Of a stretch of 64,000 bases of DNA, positions 1 through 9,479 are shown one piece after another. The position numbers and the translations under genes were made by a program. Each line of letters starts with the position of its first letter. The stretch's first letter is position 1. The notes below the pieces were generated by a model. The model was not told the origin of the DNA. It saw only the letters and a program-made list of their open reading frames with translations, and made no database searches. The stretch is from Pectobacterium colocasium (GTDB lineage: Bacteria > Pseudomonadota > Gammaproteobacteria > Enterobacterales > Enterobacteriaceae): assembly GCF_020181655.1 (NCBI RefSeq), contig NZ_CP084032.1:4278001-4342000 (forward strand), in the 5' to 3' direction.

Positions 1-407
1 TGTTCATCAGCGCAAGTATAACCAAATGAATTAACCATACTTCTTCCGTTCAACAGCAATGGAATCTCGCCGTCATCCGAGAAACACCTCATCACGTCAG
101 AATATATAGAATTCGTAGTTTTATTCTCTTTAACCCATTCGGACAAACACGCATCAATATCACTTTCTTTCACACGAATACGAACATTCGTAGCAGGTCG
201 ATTTCCTGTGTTACTTAGCACCAAATTGTAGGCAATTAATTCACTACCACCAGCATGAGTCTCGACTGCCGCCGACACGATGGGTCGATTTGACTGAAAC
301 CAACTTCTTCGAGTGAACACAAATGACACAAGCGATATGCTAACAGCCAATAAAGATAAAAACAAAGATATGATAGTGATCCAACCATCCAAAATCGGTA
401 TCGGCAT
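1..407 (-). CDS. Membrane-anchored hypothetical protein, 3' part missing
   Basis: The reading frame starts with ATG at 407-405 and stays open to the left edge of the window, so only the first 135 codons are visible. The protein begins MPIPILDGWITIISLF and continues as one strong hydrophobic segment (about residues 4-32) ending in Arg-Arg. A soluble part follows with short strands such as ELIAYNLVLSNTGNRPATNV, which resembles a beta-sandwich segment. This suggests a single N-terminal membrane anchor with the remainder on the other side. I do not recognise a family. It lies downstream of a decayed rhs copy on the same strand, in AT-rich DNA, so it is probably accessory. An overlapping frame at 236-421 is a shadow of this one. 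Confidence 0.6.
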   Translation of the reverse strand, partial: MPIPILDGWITIISLFLSLLAVSISLVSFVFTRRSWFQSNRPIVSAAVETHAGGSELIAYNLVLSNTGNRPATNVRIRVKESDIDACLSEWVKENKTTNSIYSDVMRCFSDDGEIPLLLNGRSMVNSFGYTCADE

Positions 408-491
408 TTCTGGTTCCTCACATATTAATTTCAGTTGGTTTATCAGATAATAGAAAATCAGCCCGGTGACAGAGTGAGGTAAGTTTACCGT

Positions 492-822
492 CGCGGTGGT
501 GAGGCACCTCGTCTATGCGGCCACCGTCCCGCTGGTAGCGGAGTCTTCACTGGTCTAATCGCAGCGTTTGCTTATACAGCATCCAAACGGGGCGTAGCAG
601 CAGTACCAGTGCCCACGCCCAGGGGTATCCACAACCCGGAGCGTGTTGCGGTTGTCCCACACACCTGCGGCCAATAGCCCAACTGTGGGATCTGCTTGCG
701 TATCAGCCACCCGGCATCGTCATATTGGTAGTGAGTGTTGTCCTGCTGGGTGAGGCGTCCGGCCTGTCATTCGGTCAGCCCTATCACACCGTGCGGTAGG
801 CCGCTGTGGGTATAGCGATACT
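492..822 (-). pseudogene. Decayed rhs core fragment
   Basis: This stretch is a diverged copy of the segment at about 2260-2600 inside the intact rhs gene, in the same orientation. Shared landmarks in the same order include gtagcggagtcttc versus gtagcggatgtcttc, gcgtttgc, cacacctgcggcc, tagtgagtgttgtcctg and ggtgaggcgtccggcctg. The reading frame is broken by stops and small indels, so it cannot encode a protein. It matches the part of Rhs shortly before the conserved end of the core, and no toxin tip follows. The likely origin is an orphan rhs end left by an earlier tip exchange or by recombination. Confidence 0.8.
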
Positions 823-829
823 AACAAGC

Positions 830-1459
830 CTAGAACCTGTCAGCCCAATCGGGAATATCCATTTTCTCAAATTGTGATGCCGCAGGCATAACGCCTCTCT
901 CAGTTTTTACCCCTCGAAAATCACAATTTACAAACTTAGTCCCAGAAAAAATGCAATTAACAAATCTAGAAGCCCTAAATTCAACCCGATTAAAAACAGC
1001 CCCAGTAAAATCACAATCAATAAACTTCACACGCCTCCCTCCATATTCCAGCCCCAATGTGCCACCAGAAATCTTACTGGATGAAAAATTAACTCTCTCA
1101 AAAACAGAATCATTCAATTTTGCAACCAATTTCACATGAGTAAAATCACACCCCACAAAATTAGATTCAACCATAACACATCGATCCATGACAGAATGAG
1201 AAAGATTGACATCACAGAAAAATGCATTACTCACGCTTCCAGATATTTTTGAATATGAAAAATCGGAGTTTACGACTCTGGCTTGATACAGGCTTTTCGA
1301 CTTCAATGATTCAATAAAAGCATCTGACCCTATTTTTATACCAGACAAATCAGCGCCTTCTATATCAGCACGATTACTGCATATAGAGTCAATATGATTT
1401 GATACGCTAGCCAGGTAGCCTTCATCTTTCCATTTTTTCAAAATATCTTTATTTTTCAT
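830..1459 (-). CDS. Pentapeptide-repeat protein, candidate immunity to the Rhs toxin
   Basis: This 209-residue protein starts 8 bases after the rhs stop codon on the same strand, the position of the immunity gene in Rhs toxin cassettes. It contains pentapeptide repeats of the A(D/N)LXX type with Phe or Leu at the centre, clearest near residues 150-190 (CDFTG, VEFRA, CIFSG, TKFVN, CDFRG) and also around 75-130. Such repeats fold into a right-handed quadrilateral beta-helix. Known members (Qnr, MfpA, McbG) mimic DNA and protect gyrase. The gene is AT-rich compared with the rhs core, matching the toxin tip it follows, so tip and gene were probably acquired together. The fold is clear; the immunity role is inferred from position. 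Confidence 0.8.
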   Translation of the reverse strand: MKNKDILKKWKDEGYLASVSNHIDSICSNRADIEGADLSGIKIGSDAFIESLKSKSLYQARVVNSDFSYSKISGSVSNAFFCDVNLSHSVMDRCVMVESNFVGCDFTHVKLVAKLNDSVFERVNFSSSKISGGTLGLEYGGRRVKFIDCDFTGAVFNRVEFRASRFVNCIFSGTKFVNCDFRGVKTERGVMPAASQFEKMDIPDWADRF

Positions 1460-1467
1460 TGCGCTGC

Positions 1468-4400
1468 CTAATGTATTATTGGGGATATAATATCTGCCAA
1501 ACCTTCATACTTCTTGATATCATTTATTTTTGAAATTCCGCCAATATCAAATATTGCAGATGACCCATCCAAATCAGGGAAATAGGCATCAGGCCTCATT
1601 CTTCCAGAACCAGGAATAGTCTTATCAAAAGAAGCACCTGGAACATCTTTGTATTTCAGAGTCATCCAGTCATGCATTCGCCTGTCTATAATTCGACCAC
1701 GAAGCATAGCTGCAAAATTCGGATTGCTTTTTGCGTACCCTCTATAAGCTTCAGCAAGTCGACTATTACTTGACGTCAACCATCTATCGACAGCCGCAGC
1801 TTTTCTGGTCGTCATCTGCGAAATCTCTTTCTGAATTTTGAGTGGGCATTCGGCCAACCCGAACGGATCAACCCAACCCAACGGGTTATGTACATAACCG
1901 TAGTTACTCTCACCGCCTAAAATACCGATCGGGTCTGGCGAAATATAACCACCACTACTCGGATCGTAATAGCGGAACCTGTTATAGCATAAGCTACTTT
2001 CAGCGTCACGGTACTGCCCTGCAAATGCCAGCCCCGGATCAAGACTTTCAGTATTATCTGTATAGCGCTGGCCCCATAAATTGGTGCGCGGAGCCTGCCA
2101 GCGAAGTTCGCCTTGCGGATTAAAGACCGCCTGCGGTTCACCATTATGGCCGCTAGTCACAAAATCCGTTTCCCAGTTCCCCGCCACAGTTTGGCGCTGC
2201 TGCACCAGCAGTTCCCAGCCGTTATTTACCCAGTGACGGCGACTGATTAGCTGATTGCCACGGTGATGACGCACCTCGGCTACCTGGTCGCCGTCCCACA
2301 AGTAGCGGATGTCTTCATGGGTCTGGTCGCAGCGTTTGCCGATACGTCGTCCGAACGGGTCGTAGCGGTAGAACCAGCGTTCACCCGTTGGTGTATCAAC
2401 AACCCTGAGCTGGTTGCGGCTGTCCCAGCGGTAATGCCACACCTGCGGCCGATAGCCCGGCTGCACTACCTGTTTGCGTATCAGCCTTCCGGCCTTGTCG
2501 TACTGATAGTGAGTGTTGTCCTGTTGGGTCAGGCGTCCGACTTGCCATTCAGTCAGGCGGGTGGCGTCCTGTGGTAATCCGCTACGGGTGTAGCGGTATT
2601 GCTCTTCGGTGTTGACGCCACGCCCCGCGCCGCCGCTCAGTACTGACAGCACCCGTCCGCTGGCATCGAGTTGATAGCCTGCCGCTTCGCGGTTGCGCCG
2701 GGTGCCGGTCAGGTTGCCTGCACCGTCGTAGAGGTATTCACGGGTCTGCACTGGCTGCAGGCGACCATCCACCGCCTGGCCGCTCATTTCCCGCGTCAGC
2801 CAGCCCATGGCATCGTATTCACGGTGCTGCATAAAGCCTGCATGGCTCTGTCGAGAAGACTCTCGACCCGCACCATCGTGAACCAGCGTCAACTCCGCGC
2901 CATCCGGCAACTGTACCTGGCGCAGCTCTCCCGTCGCTCGGTAACGGAAAGTGCTGGTCAGTGCTGCGCTGTCTTCTTCGCCTTCCCAGTGCAGGCTGCG
3001 GGACACGGTGTGCGACTCTCCCCGGTATTGGCGTCGGATTTCCGTTCCGCTGTTCCGCTCCTGCACCACCCGGTCACGCTCATCATATTCAAACTGGATA
3101 TGACTGGTGGAGGATGTCACTTCAATCAGCCTGCCTGCCGCATCGTAGCGGTAATGCAAGGTGTCGTCCGGCGCAGTTTCCTGAATCAGCAGTCCACGCC
3201 CGTCATACAGAAAGTGGCGAGTTTCTCCTTCGCCATTGCGGATGCTGATGCAGTGGCCGTCTTCATCATAGCTGTAGCGGGTTTCCGTCCCCGCCATGTC
3301 CCGCTCGCGGATAACACGCGCATCGGCGTCCAGCCACCACTGCCAGCGGTTGCCATCGGGTGCGATAACGCCAATCAGTTGCTGGCTTTCTTTGTCATAG
3401 TCGTATTGCCAGGTACGGCCTTCGGCGTCGGTACGTGAGGTCAGCAGGTCGAACGGGCCGTAGCTTTGTGTCCATACCGCGCCGTTACCGTCGGTGTAGT
3501 GCAGCAGGTTGTTATGTTTGTCGTACTGGTGTTGCTCTTGCTTGTCGTCCGGGCGTATCAGTTGCTCCGGCAGTTTCCAACTGGCGCGGCGGTAGCCAAG
3601 GCGATACATTGCCCCATCCGGCCGTGTCCAGCTTGTGAGTCGGTCTTGCTGGTCATAGCGCAGTTGCTGGGTGCGGGATTCCGCATCTGTGGCACTCATC
3701 AGGCGCTGCCGATGGTCATAAAACAGGCTGGCCTGCGTTCGGCCCTGTTCGTCGCTCACTTCGGTCAGCAGGCCGTAGCGGTTCCACGCAAACCGGACTT
3801 CGCTGGCGTCCGGCCCGGTCAGACTCAGCGGATTGCCCTTGCTGTCGTACTGCCATGCCCAACTTCGGCCCAATGGGTCGGTGATGCCGGTCAGCCGCTC
3901 GTAATGATCATAGTCGTAGTGCCACTGGTGGCCGCTGCCGTCGGTAAAGGTATTGACCAGACCGCTGTTGTCCAGATAGGCAAATTCAACGACCCGCCCT
4001 GCCGGAGAGATTTCCCGCAGCAGGTTGCCGACGTCGTCGTATTCATAATGGGTGACATGACCAAGCGGGGATTTCTCCCAGGCCATCAGGTACAGGTCAT
4101 TGAAGCCGTATTCATGGCGCTGCCCCAGCCCGTCAGTCATCACCACGCGGTCGGCCAGGTACTCAAAATTGGCTGTCAGGTAGCCGTCGGCACAGGTGGT
4201 GTAAATACAGCGGCCCTGATGGTCATATTCATAACGCGCCCAGGTCTTGTCGTTGTCGTGCCAGCGGGTCAGGCGGTTGTGATTGTCGTAGTCATAGAAC
4301 AGGTGGTAGGCATGTACGGCATCAGCCTCGACCAGTCTGCCTTGTCCATCCTGCCGATATTCCGCCAGCAGCGTTTTTTGCCCGGTATCGATACGCTGTA

Positions 4401-5793
4401 TCTGGCGCAGAAATTCCCCCTGCCATACCAGCAGCAGCTCAATGCCGTCGCTGTGTCTAATCTTGCGCAGGTAGCCTTTAGGATCGCGAAGAAAGTTGAT
4501 TCGGTTACGGTGATTGTCGGTAATGGACGACAGCAGCAATTGGTCGCCCAGCTTGATAGTAAAGGCACGCCAGGTCTGGCTATCGCGGTGCCACAGGTGA
4601 AAGCCGTTATGGCGCTTGACCAGTTTGAATTCGGGGTATTCAGCGCAGTACACCACCGTTGTACCGATGCCGAAGGTGAAATCAATGTCGTAGCCCTGCG
4701 CCAGGGTGAGCGTCACATGGATGTCACCCTGGTCGGTGCGACCAACGGTGGCCACTTCACTCCAACTATCGTGCCAACCATGACCCAGCAAGCCGGTGTA
4801 TGGGCTACCAGAGCGGTAGGTGCGCTCGAACAACAGTGGAACGGTCTGGCCCAGCTCCAGATCGAGGCGTTTTTCAATGACCTCACCACTGGCGATGTAG
4901 ACGGGGTCTTTCAGGAAGCCGCGAATGGATTCGGTGACACGCGCCAGTCCTTTACTTTCTTTAAAGCCGTTTTTGGCACACTCCACAGCGCTACGGAGTC
5001 CTTCCAAGGCATGTGCTGCGCCCGCTTTCATACCCCGCAGCACCGCCATCGGCCCTTTGGTAAACAACTTGCCCAGTCCCCGGAACAAACCGCGACTGGG
5101 GGGCATCAGGAATTCCACCGCGAGTATCAGTGCTTTCTGCCAGCCGCTGAATTCGTCCTCGACCTTGAGTGGCGATTCTTGGCCTGAACCAAAGAACACC
5201 GTTGATGCCCCTTCCTTGATCGTGGCTCCACATACGGTTTTGTCGTCCACACGCGCCGCATGGTAGCCCTCAACGAATACCGTGGCACTGCCCTGGGCAA
5301 TCAGTTGCGGGCCGTTGTGTTTGTCGCACAGAACCGCATCGATTTCCGCACGAGAGACCGGATTACCCTCAACAAAGACTTTCTTCGAACCACCGTCGAC
5401 CGCTCCTGAAGAGGGCGACATGCTGTCAAACATCGAGGATACCCGCTTGCTGACACCGCCTATCAGGTCACTCAGTCCATACACCAGCGCCGCCCCTGCC
5501 GCCAGCTTGACTACCCCCACCACCAGGGCGAGACCCGCCCCGCCCGTGATGCCGGTCAACGCGACCGCACCCGCAACGGCGGCGGCGGCCACGGTAAACG
5601 CAGCAGCCGCAATCAACGCCCCGACAGCCGCCCCAGCCAGTGCGCCCCAGAAGCTACTATGCTTGATGGCCTTGCCTGGCGAGGTGGGCGGCTTACCCTG
5701 CCCCGGCTCAGGTAAACCCGGTGGCAACTTAGGGCGGTTGCCCGCATGCATGGCACCAACACGTGCAATACGGGAGAGTATTTCCTCACGCAT
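1468..5793 (-). CDS. rhs: PAAR-Rhs type VI secretion effector with C-terminal toxin tip
   Basis: The start is taken as ATG 5793 (MREEILSRIARVGAMHAG), which overlaps the stop of the upstream gene by 8 bases and gives 1441 residues. An in-frame extension to 5892 would run far into eagR. In order: a leader and two Ala/Gly-rich membrane segments (about 45-110), a PAAR-like spike domain (about 140-215), a DUF6531 region (SGEVIEKRLDLELGQTVPL), many YD repeats, and the Rhs core end (CYNRFRYYDPSSGGYISPDP, then VDPFGL). After VDPFGL come 128 residues of variable tip carrying RMRPDAYFPDLDG and AIFDIGGISK. The tip weakly resembles the PD-(D/E)XK nuclease fold but lacks a clear ExK, so its activity is unassigned. 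The tip DNA is much more AT-rich than the core, as expected of an exchanged module. The core should form a cocoon around the tip, delivered on VgrG. Confidence 0.93.
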   Translation of the reverse strand: MREEILSRIARVGAMHAGNRPKLPPGLPEPGQGKPPTSPGKAIKHSSFWGALAGAAVGALIAAAAFTVAAAAVAGAVALTGITGGAGLALVVGVVKLAAGAALVYGLSDLIGGVSKRVSSMFDSMSPSSGAVDGGSKKVFVEGNPVSRAEIDAVLCDKHNGPQLIAQGSATVFVEGYHAARVDDKTVCGATIKEGASTVFFGSGQESPLKVEDEFSGWQKALILAVEFLMPPSRGLFRGLGKLFTKGPMAVLRGMKAGAAHALEGLRSAVECAKNGFKESKGLARVTESIRGFLKDPVYIASGEVIEKRLDLELGQTVPLLFERTYRSGSPYTGLLGHGWHDSWSEVATVGRTDQGDIHVTLTLAQGYDIDFTFGIGTTVVYCAEYPEFKLVKRHNGFHLWHRDSQTWRAFTIKLGDQLLLSSITDNHRNRINFLRDPKGYLRKIRHSDGIELLLVWQGEFLRQIQRIDTGQKTLLAEYRQDGQGRLVEADAVHAYHLFYDYDNHNRLTRWHDNDKTWARYEYDHQGRCIYTTCADGYLTANFEYLADRVVMTDGLGQRHEYGFNDLYLMAWEKSPLGHVTHYEYDDVGNLLREISPAGRVVEFAYLDNSGLVNTFTDGSGHQWHYDYDHYERLTGITDPLGRSWAWQYDSKGNPLSLTGPDASEVRFAWNRYGLLTEVSDEQGRTQASLFYDHRQRLMSATDAESRTQQLRYDQQDRLTSWTRPDGAMYRLGYRRASWKLPEQLIRPDDKQEQHQYDKHNNLLHYTDGNGAVWTQSYGPFDLLTSRTDAEGRTWQYDYDKESQQLIGVIAPDGNRWQWWLDADARVIRERDMAGTETRYSYDEDGHCISIRNGEGETRHFLYDGRGLLIQETAPDDTLHYRYDAAGRLIEVTSSTSHIQFEYDERDRVVQERNSGTEIRRQYRGESHTVSRSLHWEGEEDSAALTSTFRYRATGELRQVQLPDGAELTLVHDGAGRESSRQSHAGFMQHREYDAMGWLTREMSGQAVDGRLQPVQTREYLYDGAGNLTGTRRNREAAGYQLDASGRVLSVLSGGAGRGVNTEEQYRYTRSGLPQDATRLTEWQVGRLTQQDNTHYQYDKAGRLIRKQVVQPGYRPQVWHYRWDSRNQLRVVDTPTGERWFYRYDPFGRRIGKRCDQTHEDIRYLWDGDQVAEVRHHRGNQLISRRHWVNNGWELLVQQRQTVAGNWETDFVTSGHNGEPQAVFNPQGELRWQAPRTNLWGQRYTDNTESLDPGLAFAGQYRDAESSLCYNRFRYYDPSSGGYISPDPIGILGGESNYGYVHNPLGWVDPFGLAECPLKIQKEISQMTTRKAAAVDRWLTSSNSRLAEAYRGYAKSNPNFAAMLRGRIIDRRMHDWMTLKYKDVPGASFDKTIPGSGRMRPDAYFPDLDGSSAIFDIGGISKINDIKKYEGLADIISPIIH

Positions 5794-6232
5794 GGCCGCC
5801 TGCCTTATCCTCCGGTGTGGCAGGCGATTCAACAGCTTTGAAGGTCTCAATCGCGGCCAGCAGGCTGGCTTTGTTCTCATCACTGAGCACATCGGCGGCG
5901 GTAATGGTGAAGGTCAGCAGCAGGTTGCCACGCATCTGCATCACCACCACCTGATGCATCTGACCTTCGGGCGACTGCCAGGTGTACTCAACCCCTTGAG
6001 CGGTTTGCCCATCCAGCGTCAGCGTCCACGCCTGCCGCTCTTCATAACCTTTAAGTTGCGCCGACAACTGCGCCAGCGTGTCCTGATACGCCGCATCGGC
6101 CGTTTTACCGCCCTCCACCGGGGTGCGGTTGACCACCAGGTTGGTCGTGTCGTCAGGCAGAACAAAAACGTGCAGGGACTCATCACGCCATTGCGCGGGA
6201 ATGTTCAACGTGCCTTCGTTCATCTGGTACAT
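5786..6232 (-). CDS. eagR: DUF1795 (DcrB-like) effector chaperone EagR
   Basis: This 148-residue protein lies between vgrG and the Rhs gene and belongs to the DUF1795/DcrB-like family (ALNIPAQW-like start, NLVVNRTPVEGGKTADAAY, then GQTAQGVEYTW and VVMQMRGNLLLTFTIT). Family members encoded beside PAAR effectors with N-terminal membrane helices are Eag chaperones, which hold those helices in the cytoplasm and load the effector onto VgrG. That fits the two hydrophobic segments of the adjoining Rhs protein. An AAGGA ribosome site lies about 7 bases before ATG 6232; a second ATG lies three codons on. The last codons overlap the rhs start, so the two are probably translationally coupled. Confidence 0.9.
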   Translation of the reverse strand: MYQMNEGTLNIPAQWRDESLHVFVLPDDTTNLVVNRTPVEGGKTADAAYQDTLAQLSAQLKGYEERQAWTLTLDGQTAQGVEYTWQSPEGQMHQVVVMQMRGNLLLTFTITAADVLSDENKASLLAAIETFKAVESPATPEDKAGGHA

Positions 6233-6260
6233 GTTTCAGCGTCCTTGTTGTTCTTGTGAC

Positions 6261-8111
6261 TTAGTTCAGGTCGATACGGTTGCCGTTGATGGTGACGGTG
6301 TTACCCTTGATGGTGATGTCACCTTTATCGCTGATACTGAAAAAACCGATGCCGTTGGCAATCAGGATGCCGCCCTGTTTCGACTGGATAAGGATGTTGT
6401 TTTTCACCTGCAGGCTGTCATGGACGTCTTCCGTTGCAGTGGCATCGCCTACAACGGTGCTGCGGCTACCGGAGATGGCAATGGTTTGCTGCCCCTGGAT
6501 TTCTGTGGACTGGTCTTTGATGACCGACACCGTCTGATTGCCGCCTACGCTTTCCTCATGGTCAGCGGTCACGGTAGTACTGCGGTTATTCAGTACCACG
6601 GTGTTCATGTCTTTCTGGGCATGGATAAACACTTCTTCCTGCCCGGCCTGGTCTTCAAAGCGCAGTTCATTGAAGCCCGCGCCCTTGTGCGTTGAAGTAC
6701 GCAGTGAGGTGCGTGTCTTGTTCGCCGGCAGTGGGTACGGTGACGGGTTGGTCGCGTGGAAGGTACGGCCAGTCACAATCGGCTGGTCAGGATCGCCTTC
6801 AAGGAAGCTGACGATGACTTCATGGCCGATACGCGGGATGGCAATCAGACCGTACTGGCCACCGGCCCAGCCCTGACTGACGCGCACCCAGCAGGAACTC
6901 TGGTCATCACTGGCCCCGTAGCGATCCCACGGGAATTGCAGTTTGATGCGCCCGTATTCGTCGCAGTAGATTTCCTCACCTGCCGGGCCAACCACGGTGG
7001 CAATCTGCGGGCCATCGACCATCGGTTTGTAGGGCAGATCGGCGCGCCAGGTGCTTTTAGCGCTGATCACCTCGAAGCTGTTGCTGTAGGTCGTCGGATC
7101 TCCGCCGCTTTCTTCTTCTAGTGCCTGCGGTTGCTGACCGCTGTGGGTAATCGCCACCAGTTGCCAGGCCGCGTTGAGCGTCGGATTGGGGTGTTCAGTC
7201 AGGGTAAAGCTACTGCCCGGCATCAGCATCGCGGCATTCGATTCACCGGAGCCAGTCATCGCACCCGCTCTTAACGCATCCAGCCGATAACCGGTAAAGG
7301 CCTTGCCGCTGGGGTCTTGTTTGAAGCGACCGGGATAGTCGAAGTGCTGATAGCTTTCACGCTGGTTCGTCAGCTCGCTGCTCATCTTGCTGTGCAGCAG
7401 GCCGTAGGCCGGGGTTTTGAAGCTGTAATCCTTGAGCGCGACTTCTGCTGTGCTGACTGCCTCGGCGTAGCGGAAACGTCTGACATACTCGCCTTCACTC
7501 AGCCCCTGCGTGGCGAGGTTGAAGAACAGCTCCGGGCCTTTGCAAAGCGCCCCGGCATCATCGGCAAAGACGACCCGGTGTTTGCCTGCTTCAAACTCAT
7601 GGAAAAAGTACAGGCCTTCCTCAGCCGCCAACCGGGCGACAAAGGCCAAATCACTTTCGCGGTACTGCACACAGTACTCACGTGGCGCGTGATCGTGGCG
7701 CAGCGCAAAGGCGTAGTCGGTGATGCCGGACTCTTCCAGCAACGTACCGATAATGGCCTCCGGCTTTTGCGCCTGAAAGATCCTCGCATTGGTGCGCAGC
7801 CCCAGCCGCCACAGTGCCGGTCGCACTTCTGCCTGATAACGGGTACGGCGAAAGCCCGTGTCGCCCTGCGCGAAGGCACTGACAATGCCGCTGACCCGGC
7901 GCTTGAGTTCGCCTTCGTACCACACCAGCAGCTCACACGGCTGATCCAGCACAGCACCAAAGTCGATACCCGGCAGCGGGCTGGCCAGATTCAGCGACAG
8001 CGCAAACGGCTGGTTCAGTGCCTCGCTGAGCTGAAAATCCACCACCGCAAAGGTGCTCTCGGGCAATGCACCGACCTTTACCGTGAACTGTAATCCTGTA
8101 CTGTTTGCCAC
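6261..8111 (-). CDS. vgrG: Type VI secretion spike protein VgrG
   Basis: VgrG forms the trimeric tip of the secretion needle. The protein has the gp27-like base (from [14 protein letters not shown], with [28 protein letters not shown]), the gp5/OB region ([53 protein letters not shown]) and a C-terminal beta-helix needle of short repeats ending in GNRIDLN. There is no extra C-terminal effector domain, so it is a structural VgrG. I prefer GTG 8111 (VANSTG) because an AGGAGG lies 4 bases before it, giving 616 residues; an in-frame upstream start would reach 8138. It is the second gene of the hcp-vgrG-eagR-rhs cassette and should carry the Rhs effector through the PAAR domain. Confidence 0.95.
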   Translation of the reverse strand: MANSTGLQFTVKVGALPESTFAVVDFQLSEALNQPFALSLNLASPLPGIDFGAVLDQPCELLVWYEGELKRRVSGIVSAFAQGDTGFRRTRYQAEVRPALWRLGLRTNARIFQAQKPEAIIGTLLEESGITDYAFALRHDHAPREYCVQYRESDLAFVARLAAEEGLYFFHEFEAGKHRVVFADDAGALCKGPELFFNLATQGLSEGEYVRRFRYAEAVSTAEVALKDYSFKTPAYGLLHSKMSSELTNQRESYQHFDYPGRFKQDPSGKAFTGYRLDALRAGAMTGSGESNAAMLMPGSSFTLTEHPNPTLNAAWQLVAITHSGQQPQALEEESGGDPTTYSNSFEVISAKSTWRADLPYKPMVDGPQIATVVGPAGEEIYCDEYGRIKLQFPWDRYGASDDQSSCWVRVSQGWAGGQYGLIAIPRIGHEVIVSFLEGDPDQPIVTGRTFHATNPSPYPLPANKTRTSLRTSTHKGAGFNELRFEDQAGQEEVFIHAQKDMNTVVLNNRSTTVTADHEESVGGNQTVSVIKDQSTEIQGQQTIAISGSRSTVVGDATATEDVHDSLQVKNNILIQSKQGGILIANGIGFFSISDKGDITIKGNTVTINGNRIDLN

Positions 8112-8202
8112 ACGTCCTCCTGATGCTGTCATCCACACTCAGGCATGGCATGGGCCATGACTCAGTGCAGGAAACCCGGCACAGGGCCGGGTTTGAGCAG
8201 CA

Positions 8203-8721
8203 TCAGGCTTCGACAGGCGTGCGCCAGTCGTCAGAGCCGGAGGTTCCGGCAACGGTGTGCTCCCAATCGACCTTGCGGTAGGCCAGAGAGACTTCGATCA
8301 ACTGGGTGTAATCGAGCTTGGATGGGTCCTGGCAGTGTGGCATCTGGCAGTTGATATCCACGATGGTGGCGTCAGTCAGCACGGTAGAGAAGAAGTGCTC
8401 CTGCTTGCCTTCCACAGACGTGCGATACCACTTCAGGGTGACAGTCGGCAGCATTTCACCAGAGGCCAGGGCGTTGTACATCAATGGCACCGCTTTGTTC
8501 AGCGCCACGGTGAACTTGAACGGCTTGTGGACACGCTGACCAGACGGCTGGCCAGACTGCGGATCGGTCGGCACGGTGACGACGTGTTTGAATTCCTGTA
8601 CCAGCATTTCATCTTCATGGCCTTCCACATAGATGTTGCCGACAGAATCAGAGGTGAAGGCACCAGCGGTGATATTGCCCTGCGTTTTACCTTCGATGCT
8701 GATATAGCATGGAGTTGGCAT
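8203..8721 (-). CDS. hcp: Type VI secretion tube protein Hcp
   Basis: Hcp hexamers stack into the inner tube that is pushed out by sheath contraction. This 172-residue protein shows family features: MPTPCYISIEGKTQG at the start, FTSDSVGNIYVEGHEDEML, the KPFKFTVALNKAVPLMYNAL segment and YTQLIEVSLAYRKVDWEH near the end. The start is ATG 8721, preceded by AAGGAGCAAGACT; upstream in-frame ATGs lack a site and a matching sequence. It is the first gene of an effector cassette with no sheath or baseplate genes nearby, so the apparatus must be encoded elsewhere. The promoter should lie in the AT-rich stretch above 8721. Confidence 0.95.
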   Translation of the reverse strand: MPTPCYISIEGKTQGNITAGAFTSDSVGNIYVEGHEDEMLVQEFKHVVTVPTDPQSGQPSGQRVHKPFKFTVALNKAVPLMYNALASGEMLPTVTLKWYRTSVEGKQEHFFSTVLTDATIVDINCQMPHCQDPSKLDYTQLIEVSLAYRKVDWEHTVAGTSGSDDWRTPVEA

Positions 8722-9069
8722 AGTCTTGCTCCTTTCCTTGTTGTTGATAAGAAGTAACGCTTCGCCGTTACTCATATCAATAACCATGCCAATTTTTATC
8801 TTTCTGTTTTTATTGTTTATTTTCCTAAATCAAATTTCTTCTAAGCCAAATTTGAGCAAGAAGTTGCTCAGCACCCCACGAAACAATGACGATTCTTTGT
8901 AAAACTGACTCAGACAGTTGGATTGTTCTGCGAGCTGCGCAAGAAATGGCCTGAGATTCGCGTTTATTCTGATAGTTTTGATTAGTTTTTTAGACTGCAG
9001 TCTCTTTGGAAGATTATGGCTATTGATCATCCAATTAATAAAATTAAAACATTAATTTTGGATAAAATA

Positions 9070-9102
9070 CCCGGCAGCGCAAATCCTGTCTGAATCGCCA
9101 CC
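9070..9102 (+). repeat. Direct repeat, copy 1
   Basis: The sequence around cctgtctgaatcgccacc recurs at 9447-9479 in the same orientation, with a few differences in the 5' half (ccggcagcgcaaat versus ccggtactgcaaac). Copy 2 lies just before a small Ner-like regulator gene. The pair looks like a duplicated leader, perhaps a remnant of a satellite phage immunity region. Confidence 0.65.
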
Positions 9103-9355
9103 CACAACATTGATCTATTTATGGTTATGGCGCAGCAGCAGGATTGACATCAAATAGATATCGTCTCCACGCCTCACAAGAAACGCATCGGCTTGGCTGC
9201 ACTCTCACGACAGGCAGATTCAATTGAAGCCACTCTCACCAACGGCCAATTCAACAACTTTTTAATTTGAGAAAGCTGCAAATTTCACTTATCTTAATTA
9301 TGCCTTTGGCAAAATCCATTGGCGGGGATTTGCAGCCCCATAGCGAGTTACCCAT

Positions 9356-9427
9356 CAGCGTTCGCACGCTGATGTGCCTGAGTACGCCCCTGTTATGGCG
9401 GTTCAGGCAGGGGAGGACATTGTCCTC
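9356..9427 (+). ncRNA. Three-hairpin structured RNA candidate (C4-like)
   Basis: Three hairpins follow one another. CAGCGT/ACGCTG (9356-9361, 9366-9371) closes on a TCGC loop. GCCTGA/TCAGGC (9376-9381, 9403-9408) has an inner CGCC/GGCG helix. GAGGAC/GTCCTC (9413-9418, 9422-9427) closes on ATT. The middle hairpin and surrounding sequence remind me of the C4/CI-type antisense RNAs of P1- and P4-like phages, which control immunity, and a Ner-like gene follows at 9505. The helices are seen directly; family membership and transcription are inference. Confidence 0.4.
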
Positions 9428-9446
9428 GCCGGTTTAGGTAACTTGC

Positions 9447-9479
9447 CCGGTACTGCAAACCCTGTCTGAATCGCCACCA
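9447..9479 (+). repeat. Direct repeat, copy 2
   Basis: This is the second copy of the sequence at 9070-9102, sharing cctgtctgaatcgccacc exactly. It lies 26 bases before the start codon of the Ner-like gene, so it would be in that gene's leader. In C4-type systems a leader target pairs with the antisense RNA; I have not demonstrated such pairing here. Confidence 0.65.

Noticed and set aside
236..421. 61-codon frame on the minus strand
   Set aside because: It overlaps the frame 1-407, which runs to the window edge and has a membrane anchor; the 61-codon frame is Cys/Leu-rich without sense.
3466..5187. Long 573-codon frame antisense to rhs
   Set aside because: It is a byproduct of the GC-rich repetitive rhs codons on the other strand; no start context or domain.
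8830..9030. 66-codon frame upstream of hcp
   Set aside because: No ribosome site, AT-rich composition and no recognisable family. It cannot be excluded but is not supported.
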